DNA from: Lysinibacillus sphaericus
Lineage (GTDB): Bacteria; Bacillota; Bacilli; Bacillales_A; Planococcaceae
Direction of reading: 5' to 3'
DNA length: 64,000 nt
Assembly (NCBI RefSeq): GCF_006864135.1
Contig: NZ_SADV01000006.1
Span: 62,001 to 126,000 of the forward strand
Shown: piece by piece, positions 55,639 to 63,934 of the stretch
Layout of the letters: each line of letters opens with the position of its first letter
Position numbering within the stretch: the stretch's first letter is position 1
Position numbers and translations under genes: made by a program
Notes under the pieces: generated by a model
What the model saw: only the letters and a program-made list of their open reading frames with translations
The model's database searches: none
Told to the model about the DNA's origin: nothing

Positions 55639-56589
55639 TTATTTAGCAGAGAGTATTTGCTCCCAATTTATTGTGCCATTTTTAACTTGTCCCCGTTTTT
55701 CTTTATTCATAACATCATTAGGACGTTCGCCTTTTGGCCAATCTTTATCGTGATTTGCCCATTCAGGTCGATCCTGCGATAAGATAAAGGCTGCTAAATC
55801 AGCTGCATTTTGATCTGTCAAAGTACCTGCTGCACCAACCGGCATATTATGTTTGATGTAGCCAGCCATTTTCGACATTCTCGCCATACCCGCTCCATCA
55901 TTGAATGAGTTTTTACCCCATAATGCCGGACCTGTATTAGCACCAGTACCTGAGCCATCAGCTGCGTGACAAGTAATACAAGACTGGGCATATACTTCTT
56001 CACCATTCGTAACATCCGGTATAGGAATGTTCTTCATAGTACTTGTACCTACCCATTCACGCCTTGCCCCAATAGGTACACCTTCTGAAATATAGGCGAA
56101 GTATGAGACCATCGCTTCTAACTCTTTACTATTCATATCAAATTTCTTTCCGTTCATACTGCGAACCATACAACCGTTAATACGCTCCTCAATCGTTACA
56201 ATATCACCTGAGCGTGCAATATATTGAGGATAATTCGCCATAACACCTACCAATGACGAAACTTGCTCATCATAACCCGCCCCCGCATGACAGCTTGTGC
56301 AAGACAACTGATTCCCAACATATTCTTCTGCAGCAACATGTGTATTATTTACAAGCTCATAGCCGTATAATATTGCTTCCTTCATAGGTCCATCTGGTAC
56401 TTCTTCAATACTTGGTGGCGCATAGACAACTGACTGAGCAGCCGCTGTCGTTGGTATTTTTGTTTGTACAGCAGTTTCTTTACTTTCTCCTTTAGCATCC
56501 CCTAAAATTTTGTCGCTAATGACTGCCCCCACAAAAAGTGTACCTGCTAACAGTACTGTCCCCGCTACTCCTGCTACTATAGGTTTCAT
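55639..56589 (-). CDS. tsdA: Dihaem cytochrome c, TsdA-like thiosulfate dehydrogenase
   Basis: 316 residues with an N-terminal signal anchor (about 5-28), so it is displayed outside the membrane. Two haem sites: CTSCH at 97-101 and CITCH at 204-208. Between them ERINGCMVRSMNGKKF puts Cys140 about 39 residues after His101, the place of the unusual cysteine axial ligand of TsdA, and Met249 (KHNMPVG) could ligate haem 2. TsdA joins two thiosulfates to tetrathionate or the reverse. The sulfur-gene neighbourhood supports it. A general dihaem electron carrier is the alternative. A CstR-like site overlaps its leader. Confidence 0.8.
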   Translation of the reverse strand: MKPIVAGVAGTVLLAGTLFVGAVISDKILGDAKGESKETAVQTKIPTTAAAQSVVYAPPSIEEVPDGPMKEAILYGYELVNNTHVAAEEYVGNQLSCTSCHAGAGYDEQVSSLVGVMANYPQYIARSGDIVTIEERINGCMVRSMNGKKFDMNSKELEAMVSYFAYISEGVPIGARREWVGTSTMKNIPIPDVTNGEEVYAQSCITCHAADGSGTGANTGPALWGKNSFNDGAGMARMSKMAGYIKHNMPVGAAGTLTDQNAADLAAFILSQDRPEWANHDKDWPKGERPNDVMNKEKRGQVKNGTINWEQILSAK

Positions 56590-56593
56590 CTAC

Positions 56594-56611
56594 AATACCC
56601 CCCTTTGTATA
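56594..56611. promoter_or_regulatory. CstR-like operator, weak
   Basis: AATACC-N6-TGTATA, 5 of 6 matches in each half to the cstR operator TATACC-N6-GGTATA. It overlaps the ribosome site of the cytochrome gene. Confidence 0.4.
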
Positions 56612-56764
56612 ATCACCTATATTTTAGCAAAGCAGCATGTTTTCCGATGTGATTTCCCTCACACCTTACGTAAATAGAACCATTTAGAGGATAAAGTTAT
56701 GAATTCTTTTGTTCTATAACACATCAAACGAGACTTAATACCTCTCGCAGTATGCACTTTTTCC

Positions 56765-56826
56765 TAATCAATTTCACCTTGGCGTAATTACCGCTTTCGC
56801 ACAGTAAAAATTGCTGAATGAAGATA
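56765..56826 (+). repeat. Fragment of dispersed repeat
   Basis: CAATTTCACCTTGGCGTAATTACCGCTTTCGCACAG and TGCTGAATGAAGATAAA resemble 43408-43465. Confidence 0.55.
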
Positions 56827-56859
56827 AAAATGCCGAGTACAGATTACGCCCGGCATTTT
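56827..56859 (-). terminator. Terminator of the DsbA/FrnE-like gene
   Basis: AAAATGCCG and CGGCATTTT form a 9-bp stem around GAGTACAGATTACGC. Confidence 0.75.
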
Positions 56860-56868
56860 AGTGTTCTC

Positions 56869-57573
56869 TTATAATTTACATTCACCATCAGCACAAATAG
56901 CTTCACCATCACCTATCATCTTTAATACCGGCTGAATACCCGCTATCTCTGCAGCTTGATGTAACGTCCGTACAAAAACATCAGTTGGCTCCGCACCTTT
57001 AATACCGTAACGATTTTCGAAAACAAAGAACGGAACACTTTGTACACCTAGTTGTTGGGCATCATATCGATCTTTGTCTAAAGATTCACTGAAGTCGTTT
57101 GATGCTAGTACACCCTTTGCAACTCCAACATCTAAGTCTAAATTTTCAATGACTTTTAACAAGAACCTCTCATCGTTTAAGTCTTTTCCTTCCGTAAAAT
57201 AACCACTCATAAGCTCTTCCGTATAAACCGACTCTTTACCGAACTTCCTTGTCCATTTTGCCAATCGATGAGCTTTTTCAGTATGGGCTGTTTTCATTTC
57301 TTCAAAATTGTAATGCAAGTCAACCTCTTCAGCACGTCTCGCTATGCCCTTTGTTATTTCCTTTACTTCTTTTAACGTAGAGTTAAACTTCGCGGCCATC
57401 CCATCATATAAAGTTGGTGCATCTTTCTTAGGCGTATCTGGCCCAATTTGATATGCTTTATATTCAATTTCTACCTGCCCTGAATAACCCGCTAAGTCAA
57501 TAGCACGTTCCAATTCTCGTTTGCCAACATAGCAGAACGGACATGTAAAATCCGAAAAAACCTCAATTTTCAT
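56869..57573 (-). CDS. DsbA-family (FrnE-like) thiol oxidoreductase
   Basis: 234 residues, no signal peptide, so cytoplasmic. Thioredoxin fold with the active site CPFC near residue 11 and a helical insert; the cis-Pro loop is GVQSVPFFVFENRYG. FrnE-type proteins act on intracellular thiols. The end has GEAICADGECKL, with two more cysteines. Its place within the sulfur island suggests handling of persulfides or disulfides. It follows the TauE gene by 13 bases. Confidence 0.85.
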   Translation of the reverse strand: MKIEVFSDFTCPFCYVGKRELERAIDLAGYSGQVEIEYKAYQIGPDTPKKDAPTLYDGMAAKFNSTLKEVKEITKGIARRAEEVDLHYNFEEMKTAHTEKAHRLAKWTRKFGKESVYTEELMSGYFTEGKDLNDERFLLKVIENLDLDVGVAKGVLASNDFSESLDKDRYDAQQLGVQSVPFFVFENRYGIKGAEPTDVFVRTLHQAAEIAGIQPVLKMIGDGEAICADGECKL

Positions 57574-57586
57574 TGACTACCGCCTC

Positions 57587-58363
57587 CTACAATATATCCA
57601 CCCAAATTTTAATAGCAGATGCCAATATAAGCACCGCTAACATAGCTTGTAAAATTTTCGTATTTAATTTTTTCCCAGCTTTTGCACCTAGTGGAGCAGC
57701 TACTAGGCTAGCTATAATCATTATGAACGCGGGGTAATAATTAACTTGTCCCGTCATCAATTTTCCAATTGTCCCGCCTATTGAGGATATTAAAGTAATA
57801 GCGAGGCTTGTAGCGATTGTCATACGTGTTGGTATGCCCAATACTACTAGCATGATAGGTACTAACAAGAAACCACCAGCTGCCCCAACAATCCCCGATC
57901 CAGTACCAACAATAAACGCTAAAACAACTGCTATTAGTTTATTAAACGTTACTTCATCTAAAGGTTTGTCGTCAATTTGCTTTTTAGGAATAAACATCAT
58001 CACTGCAGCAATCAACGCCAATACACCATAAACGATGTTAACGCCGTCTTCAGATAAAAATTTGGAGCCAAAACTACCAATGAAACTTCCTGTTAATACG
58101 GCACCACCCATATATATCATTAATGATTTATTTAAATAACCACTTTTTCGATACGTCCACACCCCAGCAGCAGAGGCAAAAAACACTTCTACTGCACTAA
58201 TACCTGATACCTCATGTGCTGAAAAAGCAGCAAAACCTAGTAAAGGTGGGATGTATAATAACATTGGATATTTTATAATCGCTCCGCCAATTCCTAGCAT
58301 TCCTGATACAAACGAACCGACAAAGCCAATTAAAAATATTGTAATGATCCATGTTAGATCCAT
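57587..58363 (-). CDS. TauE/SafE-family anion exporter
   Basis: 258 residues, seven or eight membrane helices. The family motif [16 protein letters not shown] and its repeat [20 protein letters not shown] are present. TauE proteins export sulfite or other sulfonates. In this island it would remove sulfite made by persulfide oxidation. Transport direction and substrate are inferred. Confidence 0.87.
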   Translation of the reverse strand: MDLTWIITIFLIGFVGSFVSGMLGIGGAIIKYPMLLYIPPLLGFAAFSAHEVSGISAVEVFFASAAGVWTYRKSGYLNKSLMIYMGGAVLTGSFIGSFGSKFLSEDGVNIVYGVLALIAAVMMFIPKKQIDDKPLDEVTFNKLIAVVLAFIVGTGSGIVGAAGGFLLVPIMLVVLGIPTRMTIATSLAITLISSIGGTIGKLMTGQVNYYPAFIMIIASLVAAPLGAKAGKKLNTKILQAMLAVLILASAIKIWVDIL

Positions 58364-58449
58364 AATTTTCCTTCTTTCCAGTTACTTCACTAAGGACCAA
58401 TAACGAAAGGAGGGCTGTGCTACCTTCAAATAGACAACCCCCACCAGTC

Positions 58450-58677
58450 TTAAGCTTTCTGAATAAAGAATGTAATGACGCCAGCATCTTCAGATTTATC
58501 TAAAATTATATGACCGCCAGCTTTTGCCCAAGCAGGGATGTCCGCTAAAGCTCCCTTATCCGTTACTTGAACCTCTAAAACTTCCCCTGAAACTAATGTA
58601 TCTATCGCTTTTTTTGTTTTCACTATAGGCATTGGACAAGATAAACCCTTTGCATCTAGTTGTAAGTTTGATTTCAT
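58450..58677 (-). CDS. tusA: TusA-like sulfur carrier
   Basis: 75 residues. LDAKGLSCPMPIVKTKKA holds the sulfur-carrying Cys of the CPxP motif. It accepts persulfide sulfur from rhodaneses and passes it on. It is nearly the same as the N-terminal domain of the TusA-rhodanese protein at 60503-61057, suggesting duplication. ATG with AAAGGAG. Confidence 0.9.
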   Translation of the reverse strand: MKSNLQLDAKGLSCPMPIVKTKKAIDTLVSGEVLEVQVTDKGALADIPAWAKAGGHIILDKSEDAGVITFFIQKA

Positions 58678-58734
58678 ATTTTTCTCCTTTGGAACGGCAA
58701 AGGTTGTAAGCGATTTTGCCGGTTTGTTTGATTT

Positions 58735-58884
58735 TCACGACTTTCCGAAGGATGAACACCTTCGCTTCGTGGCATTTACACGCTATTGCCACGCATGCGT
58801 ACTCATTGCATTTCGTGGTGTTCTTAGAACTGAGTCCTCTATTTCAGTGGATGTTGGGACACCCGCTGAAATAAGTTAAACGAA
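58735..58884 (-). repeat. Dispersed repeat inside the sulfur island
   Basis: GTGGTGTTCTTAGAACTGAGTCCTC, ATTTCAGTGGATGTTGGGACACC and GCTGAAATAAGTTAAA follow the order of 14347-14530. Preceded by an imperfect hairpin around GAACACCTTCGCTTCGTGG. It lies between tusA and the rhodanese-dioxygenase gene and may split the operon. Confidence 0.7.
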
Positions 58885-60012
58885 CTAGCGAACTGCGCAG
58901 CGATTCGGACCAATTTCCATCTCTGTTTGCTCATCCTGCGTTGGGGTAATCTTGCCCATATTTACTTGACGAATTTCTTGATATGCATTTGGCTGCGGAG
59001 GCAAATGCTCTGTTACGACGCTTCGGAATTTTGCTTCATCTTTAATATTTAAGCCGTGATTTTCGGCAAATAATTGTCCAAGATGTTTTGCTACAGTTCC
59101 ATCTTCATTTAGTTCATCAATAATCATAAAGTGAGCCGGTAAAACAATTAAATCATCCGATAATTCTCTGTATCGTTTGTAAAGTGTTTCACGTAAATCA
59201 CCCACCCAATCTTCTGCTAGACCCGCTAAATCAGGGCGTCCAATTGAATCAATAAACAAAATATCTCCAGTTAATAAATACTTGTTATCCACAACAAAGG
59301 ACGTTGAACCAATTGTATGACCAGGTGAATAAATCGCTCCTACATCAACTTGAGAGGCACCAACTTGTACAGTTGTTCCATCAAGTAAAGGTGTATAGTC
59401 AAACACAACCTCCTCTGCATCTTTTGGTGGTAAATAATACGTCGCACCAGTAGTAGCTGCTATATGTCGCCCACCAGAAATATGATCCGCATGCAAATGT
59501 GTATCGAACACATATTTAATTTTTACGTTTTTCTCTTCCGCAAAGCTTGTAAATGCGTCAGTAAAACGCACAGCATCGATAATCGCTGCTTCACCCTCAG
59601 AGATGACCATATAAGAAAGGCAACCCTTCCCTAAACGTACAAACTGATAAAGCTCACCCCCATCTGTTAAATCTCCAACTTTAATCGGTTCTAAATATTC
59701 ACTCCACGTTTTCATTCCACCTTCTAAATAAGCGATCGTACGTCCTGCTTCTGATAACATCTCAGCTACCATCAGCGATGATCCTTCTTTCGCACAAACG
59801 ACTAATACATCTTTACCCGTTGGAATCTTCGGTAAAATATCCTCAACGCCATCTAATAGCTCAAAATACGGAATATTGAGGTATTCAAATTTATGGCCAT
59901 CAATTTTCCAATCTTCAAACGCATCCGCATTTCGAACATCTAAAATAAATAGTTCTTCATCGTTAATTACTTTTTTCGCTACTTGTGCTGCGCTCCATTT
60001 TAGAACTGACAC
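58885..60012 (-). CDS. Rhodanese-persulfide dioxygenase fusion (CstB/PDO-like)
   Basis: 375 residues. An N-terminal rhodanese domain (about 1-105) has the candidate Cys in [10 protein letters not shown]. The metallo-beta-lactamase domain has [20 protein letters not shown] and [12 protein letters not shown], with the iron-binding His/Asp residues of persulfide dioxygenases. It should oxidise persulfide to sulfite, and with the rhodanese make thiosulfate. Domain order (rhodanese first) differs from staphylococcal CstB. Start is GTG with AGGGGGT upstream; a CstR-like site overlaps it. Confidence 0.87.
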   Translation of the reverse strand: MSVLKWSAAQVAKKVINDEELFILDVRNADAFEDWKIDGHKFEYLNIPYFELLDGVEDILPKIPTGKDVLVVCAKEGSSLMVAEMLSEAGRTIAYLEGGMKTWSEYLEPIKVGDLTDGGELYQFVRLGKGCLSYMVISEGEAAIIDAVRFTDAFTSFAEEKNVKIKYVFDTHLHADHISGGRHIAATTGATYYLPPKDAEEVVFDYTPLLDGTTVQVGASQVDVGAIYSPGHTIGSTSFVVDNKYLLTGDILFIDSIGRPDLAGLAEDWVGDLRETLYKRYRELSDDLIVLPAHFMIIDELNEDGTVAKHLGQLFAENHGLNIKDEAKFRSVVTEHLPPQPNAYQEIRQVNMGKITPTQDEQTEMEIGPNRCAVR

Positions 60013-60014
60013 TA

Positions 60015-60035
60015 TAGTTACCCCCTAAGGTATTA
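60015..60035. promoter_or_regulatory. CstR-like operator
   Basis: GTTACC-CCCTAA-GGTATT shares the six-base spacing and TACC/GGTA halves of the site before cstR. It overlaps the ribosome-binding site. Confidence 0.45.
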
Positions 60036-60094
60036 TTTTATCGAATTTTTTAGCGGAAAGGACTGTCCTCTCCGCTTGTATAGTTACAAATAAA

Positions 60095-60490
60095 TTAGAA
60101 TGTCAATGACGGTGCTGCATCTTTAGCAAACTCTAAAAATGTCACAGCTCCCCCAACCTCAATACCTTCAATAAAATCAGCTATCGTTAAACCCATTACA
60201 TCCATAGTCATTTGACACGCAATCAATTTCACACCTAATTCTTGTGCCATTTCCACCAATTGTGGAATTGCTGGTACATTAGCTTTAGCAAACCCTTCTG
60301 CAAAATGCTCCGCTCCAGCAGGCATAGGTAATGCATGCATCCCTTGTTTATGAATTAAATTTAATCCTTCGAATGTAAAGAAAATAGCTACTTCTTTTTC
60401 TGTAGCCGCCGCTGCCGTTGCAATATTGAATACCTTATACGCATCGAAAAGACCACCGTTACTTGCAATTATCGCTACTTTATTTGACAT
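60095..60490 (-). CDS. DsrE/DsrE2-family sulfur-transfer protein
   Basis: 131 residues. Rossmann-like DsrE fold with the conserved Cys in LIACQMTMDVMGL and a KVAIIASNGGLFDAYKVFN start. DsrE2-type proteins pass sulfane sulfur between rhodanese and TusA. Its neighbours are exactly such proteins. Good ribosome site TAGGAGG. It follows the TusA-rhodanese gene by 12 bases. Confidence 0.9.
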   Translation of the reverse strand: MSNKVAIIASNGGLFDAYKVFNIATAAAATEKEVAIFFTFEGLNLIHKQGMHALPMPAGAEHFAEGFAKANVPAIPQLVEMAQELGVKLIACQMTMDVMGLTIADFIEGIEVGGAVTFLEFAKDAAPSLTF

Positions 60491-60502
60491 AATAAATTCC
60501 TC

Positions 60503-61057
60503 CTAAATTTGTTTTGTTAAATGTCCCGTCCAGGATGTCATACCTGGCAGAACGTTAAATACCTTTGTAAAGCCTTGTGCCACAAGCTTTTGAGCAGCTA
60601 GATCACTACGCTTCCCTGTTCGACATACGACATAAACCTCTTGCTCTTTATCAAGTTCTGAAAGACGTACTTCTAGTTCACCCATCGGAATAGACTTCGC
60701 TCCCTCGATGTGTCCAAAAGCAAACTCTGCCTCTTCGCGAACATCGAGAATAAGACCTTCCCTTTCCATCGCCACTTCTAACGCAATTGTACGTTCAAAT
60801 ATTTTCTCATCCATTGTGTCGTCTGAGCATTTGCGAATGTAATGTTTAAGCACATTTTCTTCTTCCACAGTCCCAATATATTGATGACCTACAGATTCAG
60901 CCCATGCAGCAATATCTGCTTTCGAACCCTTATCTGTCGCTGAGACTTCTAAAATTTGACCATCCACTAAATCAGCCATCGCCTTTTTCGTTTTAACAAT
61001 TGGCATAGGGCAAGAAAGCCCCTTGGCATCTAGCTGAAAATCTACCTTCATACTCAT
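60503..61057 (-). CDS. TusA-rhodanese fusion (CstA-like)
   Basis: About 184 residues. TusA domain first (CPMP near residue 15), then a rhodanese with ILDVREEAEF and the active loop VVCRTGKRSD. Staphylococcal CstA also joins such domains and collects sulfane sulfur. The frame opens at 61072, but GGGAGG lies five bases before ATG 61057 and eleven before a second ATG at 61051. The gene has a CstR-like site just upstream. Confidence 0.88.
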   Translation of the reverse strand: MSMKVDFQLDAKGLSCPMPIVKTKKAMADLVDGQILEVSATDKGSKADIAAWAESVGHQYIGTVEEENVLKHYIRKCSDDTMDEKIFERTIALEVAMEREGLILDVREEAEFAFGHIEGAKSIPMGELEVRLSELDKEQEVYVVCRTGKRSDLAAQKLVAQGFTKVFNVLPGMTSWTGHLTKQI

Positions 61058-61070
61058 AACTTCCTCCCTC

Positions 61071-61086
61071 ATACCTGCACGGGTAT
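61071..61086. promoter_or_regulatory. CstR-like operator
   Basis: ATACC-TGCACG-GGTAT, a perfect inverted pair with the same six-base spacing as the cstR site. It lies next to the ribosome site of the TusA-rhodanese gene. Confidence 0.5.
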
Positions 61087-61128
61087 TATTTTTGTTAAAA
61101 AAAATATAGCAAGTGCTACAGCATCTCC

Positions 61129-61416
61129 TTACTGTACTTCACCATCCCAAGCGAGCATGCCACCAACCATATTGGATACATCGAAGCCTTGACTTTCTAA
61201 AAATTGAGTAGCACGACCACTACGACCACCTGATCGACAAACGATAACATATGATTCATTTTTATTTAACTCATGCATACGAAATTCAAGTAAGTCAAGT
61301 GGGATATGAATCATTCCCGGAATGTGCCCTGACTCCACTTCACGTACATCAATTAACTTTATTGCCTGACCTTGTTCTAAAGCTTGTTGTACTTCCTTTG
61401 TTGAAATTTCCTTCAT
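61129..61416 (-). CDS. Single-domain rhodanese
   Basis: 95 residues. IDVREVESGHIPGMIHIPL and the active loop VCRSGGRSGRA give a standard sulfurtransferase that moves sulfane sulfur from thiosulfate or persulfide to an acceptor. Cytoplasmic. Follows the membrane rhodanese by 12 bases. Confidence 0.92.
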   Translation of the reverse strand: MKEISTKEVQQALEQGQAIKLIDVREVESGHIPGMIHIPLDLLEFRMHELNKNESYVIVCRSGGRSGRATQFLESQGFDVSNMVGGMLAWDGEVQ

Positions 61417-61428
61417 GCCATTCTCCTC

Positions 61429-61770
61429 CTAATATGCGCTCATGCCTCCACGGACATTTGTGACACGTTCAAATCCTTGTTTTTTTAATTGCTTACACGC
61501 CTGACTACTACGCATCCCACTTTGACAAATGACCACTATCTCTTTATCTTTCGGTAATTTATCAAAACTCGAACCAAGTGGAATATTTTTAAATTGCGGG
61601 ATATTTCGCCCCTTATATTCAGCCGGTGTACGTACATCGATAAAAACTTTATCCTTATCATTCAACATACTTTTCAATTGCGCTGCCGAAATTGACTGCA
61701 CCCCTTTCGTTGGCTTCATTCGCCAAATGAAAAACGCTATAACAACAGCAAGTAAAATCCATGTTCCCAA
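61429..61770 (-). CDS. Membrane-anchored rhodanese
   Basis: 113 residues. One N-terminal membrane helix (about 2-17) then a rhodanese domain with VFIDVRTPAEYKGRNIP and the active loop VICQSGMRSSQA. The anchor would hold sulfur transfer next to the thiosulfate importer or membrane quinones. Likely first gene of the short rhodanese operon. Confidence 0.9.
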   Translation of the reverse strand: MGTWILLAVVIAFFIWRMKPTKGVQSISAAQLKSMLNDKDKVFIDVRTPAEYKGRNIPQFKNIPLGSSFDKLPKDKEIVVICQSGMRSSQACKQLKKQGFERVTNVRGGMSAY

Positions 61771-61790
61771 GTAACATTGCCTCCTTCCAC

Positions 61791-61807
61791 ATACTATTTA
61801 GGGTATA
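61791..61807. promoter_or_regulatory. CstR-like operator, weak
   Basis: ATACT-ATTTAG-GGTATA, one mismatch from the ATACC-N6-GGTAT pattern, between cstR and the membrane rhodanese gene. Confidence 0.4.
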
Positions 61808-61812
61808 TAAAT

Positions 61813-62073
61813 TTATCTGCTTTTCACGACTAAATCCATCGCCTCTTGGATGGCTGTATTCACTTTTCCCGCATCCCCTTCAGCAGTCGTTACACATTCC
61901 AATAAATTTTCACTAACAATTACTCCAATAGTCCGATCAACCGCAGAACGCACGGCAGATAGCTGCGTAATTACATCCTTACAGTTTTTTTCTTCTTCCA
62001 TCATGCGTAAAACACCACGCAGTTGACCTTCTATTCGCTTCACCCGATTAGCCGTTTTTGTACCGTAAGCCAT
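61813..62073 (-). CDS. cstR: CstR-type persulfide-sensing repressor (CsoR family)
   Basis: 86 residues, the all-helical CsoR/RcnR fold: N-terminal RVKRIEGQLRGVLRMMEE, then Cys31 and Cys60. The position four residues before Cys60, a histidine in copper-sensing CsoR, is Asn56. Two cysteines without that histidine is the mark of CstR, which is released from DNA by persulfides. The sulfur genes around it agree. An operator lies inside its own promoter. Confidence 0.9.
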   Translation of the reverse strand: MAYGTKTANRVKRIEGQLRGVLRMMEEEKNCKDVITQLSAVRSAVDRTIGVIVSENLLECVTTAEGDAGKVNTAIQEAMDLVVKSR

Positions 62074-62123
62074 ACTATCACGCCTCCTTTCAAAACGATT
62101 GATTGAACTTGCTTACGTGATTC

Positions 62124-62152
62124 ATGATATACCCCATTAGGTATATTGTCAA
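62124..62152 (-). promoter_or_regulatory. cstR promoter with embedded operator
   Basis: TTGACA (62147-62152) and TATCAT (62124-62129) on the minus strand are separated by exactly 17 bases. The inverted repeat ATATACC-CATTAG-type TATACC-N6-GGTATA (62127-62146) fills the spacer, a classic repressor position. Confidence 0.8.
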
Positions 62153-62270
62153 CATGCAAGCTTGAATTTTTCTTAATCATCGTTACAATATCAGTTCCCT
62201 CTTGTATCAACGCTTTATCGATCCCTTTCTGGTTGTTACCCTCATTTTCTTATCTTTCAGTTACAAAAAA

Positions 62271-62311
62271 AAGCGAGAAATCCGACGATTCTATCATCGA
62301 ATTTCTCGCTT
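62271..62311 (-). terminator. Terminator of tsuAB
   Basis: AAGCGAGAAAT and ATTTCTCGCTT with an inner CGATGAT stem; the minus strand continues TTTTTTTT. Confidence 0.9.
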
Positions 62312-62333
62312 AATAGCGCATTGCTATGAAGAC

Positions 62334-62558
62334 TTACTTCTTTTTAATAGTTATTGTCCAAGCAGCTTCGCCAACTTGTTCATACTCCGTTACCTCGTGC
62401 CCTTCTTCAGCAGCCCAACGAGGAATGGATTCGGTACCTTGTGTACAATCAAATTGCACTTCTAATTCATCGCCTGAATGTAAGTCTTTTATAGCTTCTT
62501 TTGCTTCTACTAAAGGAAATGGACAAACCATCCCCATTACTTCTAATGTTTTTTTCAT
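62334..62558 (-). CDS. tsuB: TusA-like sulfur carrier TsuB
   Basis: 74 residues. VMGMVCPFPLVEAKEAI carries the active Cys of the CPxP motif. It is placed just after the YeeE-type transporter, as in the TsuA/TsuB (YeeE/YeeD) thiosulfate uptake pair. The frame opens at GTG 62570; AAAGGAG fits ATG 62558 better. Confidence 0.87.
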   Translation of the reverse strand: MKKTLEVMGMVCPFPLVEAKEAIKDLHSGDELEVQFDCTQGTESIPRWAAEEGHEVTEYEQVGEAAWTITIKKK

Positions 62559-62578
62559 ATGAATATACACTCCTTTTT

Positions 62579-63640
62579 TTACGCTGTTATTACTTGCGCA
62601 GCTCGCTTAGCTTTTTTACTTGGTCGAACGAATACAAAGTAAGATGCTGTCCATGTACCTAAAATCATAAACCCTAATGAAATCCAGCCTTGCCAAGTCA
62701 TCATCGCTGTCATCACCAATCCATTACCAATTGAGCAACCTCCTGCTAAACCTGCGCCGAATCCCATCAAAAGTCCACCACAAAAGCTGTTAATCGCCGT
62801 TTTTGTATCTGGAATACGGAATCTAAATTCACCACTCATTTTTGCTGCGAATAATGATCCTAAGAAAATCCCTAGTACTAGGAAAACGCCCCAGTTGATG
62901 AAATTTATTTGTCCAGTCACCAAAAATTGCAAAATATTAGCAGAAGGTGTTGTAACGCCTAACCCTCCTATGCGACCAGTAGCAACACTTAATGGCCATG
63001 CTAAAGTTGCAATCACGCCAATAATTGTTGCAGTTATAAATGGATGCCAACGTTTTTCAAATAAAATATGTGCTAATCCCGTTTTTTTCGGCTTTAACCC
63101 CGGGATTTTCAATCGAGGCTTCTTGAGCTCACGGTATACGATATATGCTACAACTATTACAAAAATAGTTATAATCAACCAGTTGTTTACGCCAATTGTC
63201 TCGGCAATAGAATTACTTTCAATGCTCGTTTCTTTAATAGTCTTATCCAATGGCAACAATACGCCTGATTTCACCATTGCTGCTACAAGCATATAACCAG
63301 CTAATGCAATCCAACTGCCAATTAGACCTTCTCCTGCCCGATACCAAGTCCCTGTTGCACAACCACCAGCAAAAATAATGCCAATTCCAAAAATAAATGA
63401 ACCAACTATAACAGCTACGATCGGTAAAGAACCAGCACTAAATTCAAATACCTTCAAACTAATTAAGGTATATACACCTACACTTTGAATTGCTATCGCA
63501 ATAAGTAATGCGTAAAACATACGATTATCTTTTGTCAAATACATATCGCGGAAGCCGCCAGTTAAGCAAAAACGACCACGTTGCATAACAAATCCAAGTA
63601 AAGCTCCACAAATAAGTCCTGTAATAATCATTTGACCCAT
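62579..63640 (-). CDS. tsuA: YeeE/TsuA-family thiosulfate transporter
   Basis: 353 residues, about nine membrane helices in two halves. Each half has the cysteines that relay thiosulfate in TsuA: MQRGRFCLTGG at the N-terminus, FAGGCATGTWYRAGEG, and GLAGGCSIGNGLVMT. It imports thiosulfate and hands it to TsuB, encoded eight or twenty bases later. First gene of the island in the direction of transcription. Confidence 0.9.
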   Translation of the reverse strand: MGQMIITGLICGALLGFVMQRGRFCLTGGFRDMYLTKDNRMFYALLIAIAIQSVGVYTLISLKVFEFSAGSLPIVAVIVGSFIFGIGIIFAGGCATGTWYRAGEGLIGSWIALAGYMLVAAMVKSGVLLPLDKTIKETSIESNSIAETIGVNNWLIITIFVIVVAYIVYRELKKPRLKIPGLKPKKTGLAHILFEKRWHPFITATIIGVIATLAWPLSVATGRIGGLGVTTPSANILQFLVTGQINFINWGVFLVLGIFLGSLFAAKMSGEFRFRIPDTKTAINSFCGGLLMGFGAGLAGGCSIGNGLVMTAMMTWQGWISLGFMILGTWTASYFVFVRPSKKAKRAAQVITA

Positions 63641-63766
63641 CTACCATTCCCCTTTCAATACCAAGTATTCTTATAAGGTATATTACCACTTATTTTACTA
63701 TGAATTCAATCACTTTTTTTCATAACTGTGAAAAATCTAATAACTTTTTATGCATATTCACACAAA

Positions 63767-63811
63767 AACCCTTGCTACAAGTGCAGATAGCTGCTTCTTA
63801 TAACAAGGGTT
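63767..63811 (-). terminator. Terminator of the hmp remnant
   Basis: AACCCTTG pairs with CAAGGGTT around a loop that itself can fold (GCAGATAGCTGC). Minus-strand tail TTTTGTG. Confidence 0.6.
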
Positions 63812-63821
63812 CATTATTTGT

Positions 63822-63914
63822 TTATTTTGTTAATTGCATGGCTGAACCAAAGAATTCATAATGAACTTTTTCGTCTTTCACACCAATCTCATGTAAATCT
63901 TTAACTTCTTTCAG
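63822..63914 (-). pseudogene. hmp: C-terminal remnant of flavohaemoprotein Hmp
   Basis: The last 30 codons before TAA 63822 read VHYEFFGSAMQLTK at the end, matching the C-terminus of Hmp (HYEFFGPA...). Upstream of the CTGAAAGAAGTTAAAG at 63901-63915 there is a TAG and then the dispersed repeat, so the rest of the gene is missing here. Hmp normally oxidises nitric oxide and is about 400 residues long. Confidence 0.6.
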
Positions 63915-63934
63915 CTAATATTTTTGGATTATCA

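Noticed and set aside
61813-62073. Copper-sensing CsoR
   Set aside because: The histidine of the copper site is Asn56 and the neighbours are sulfur genes, not copper transporters.
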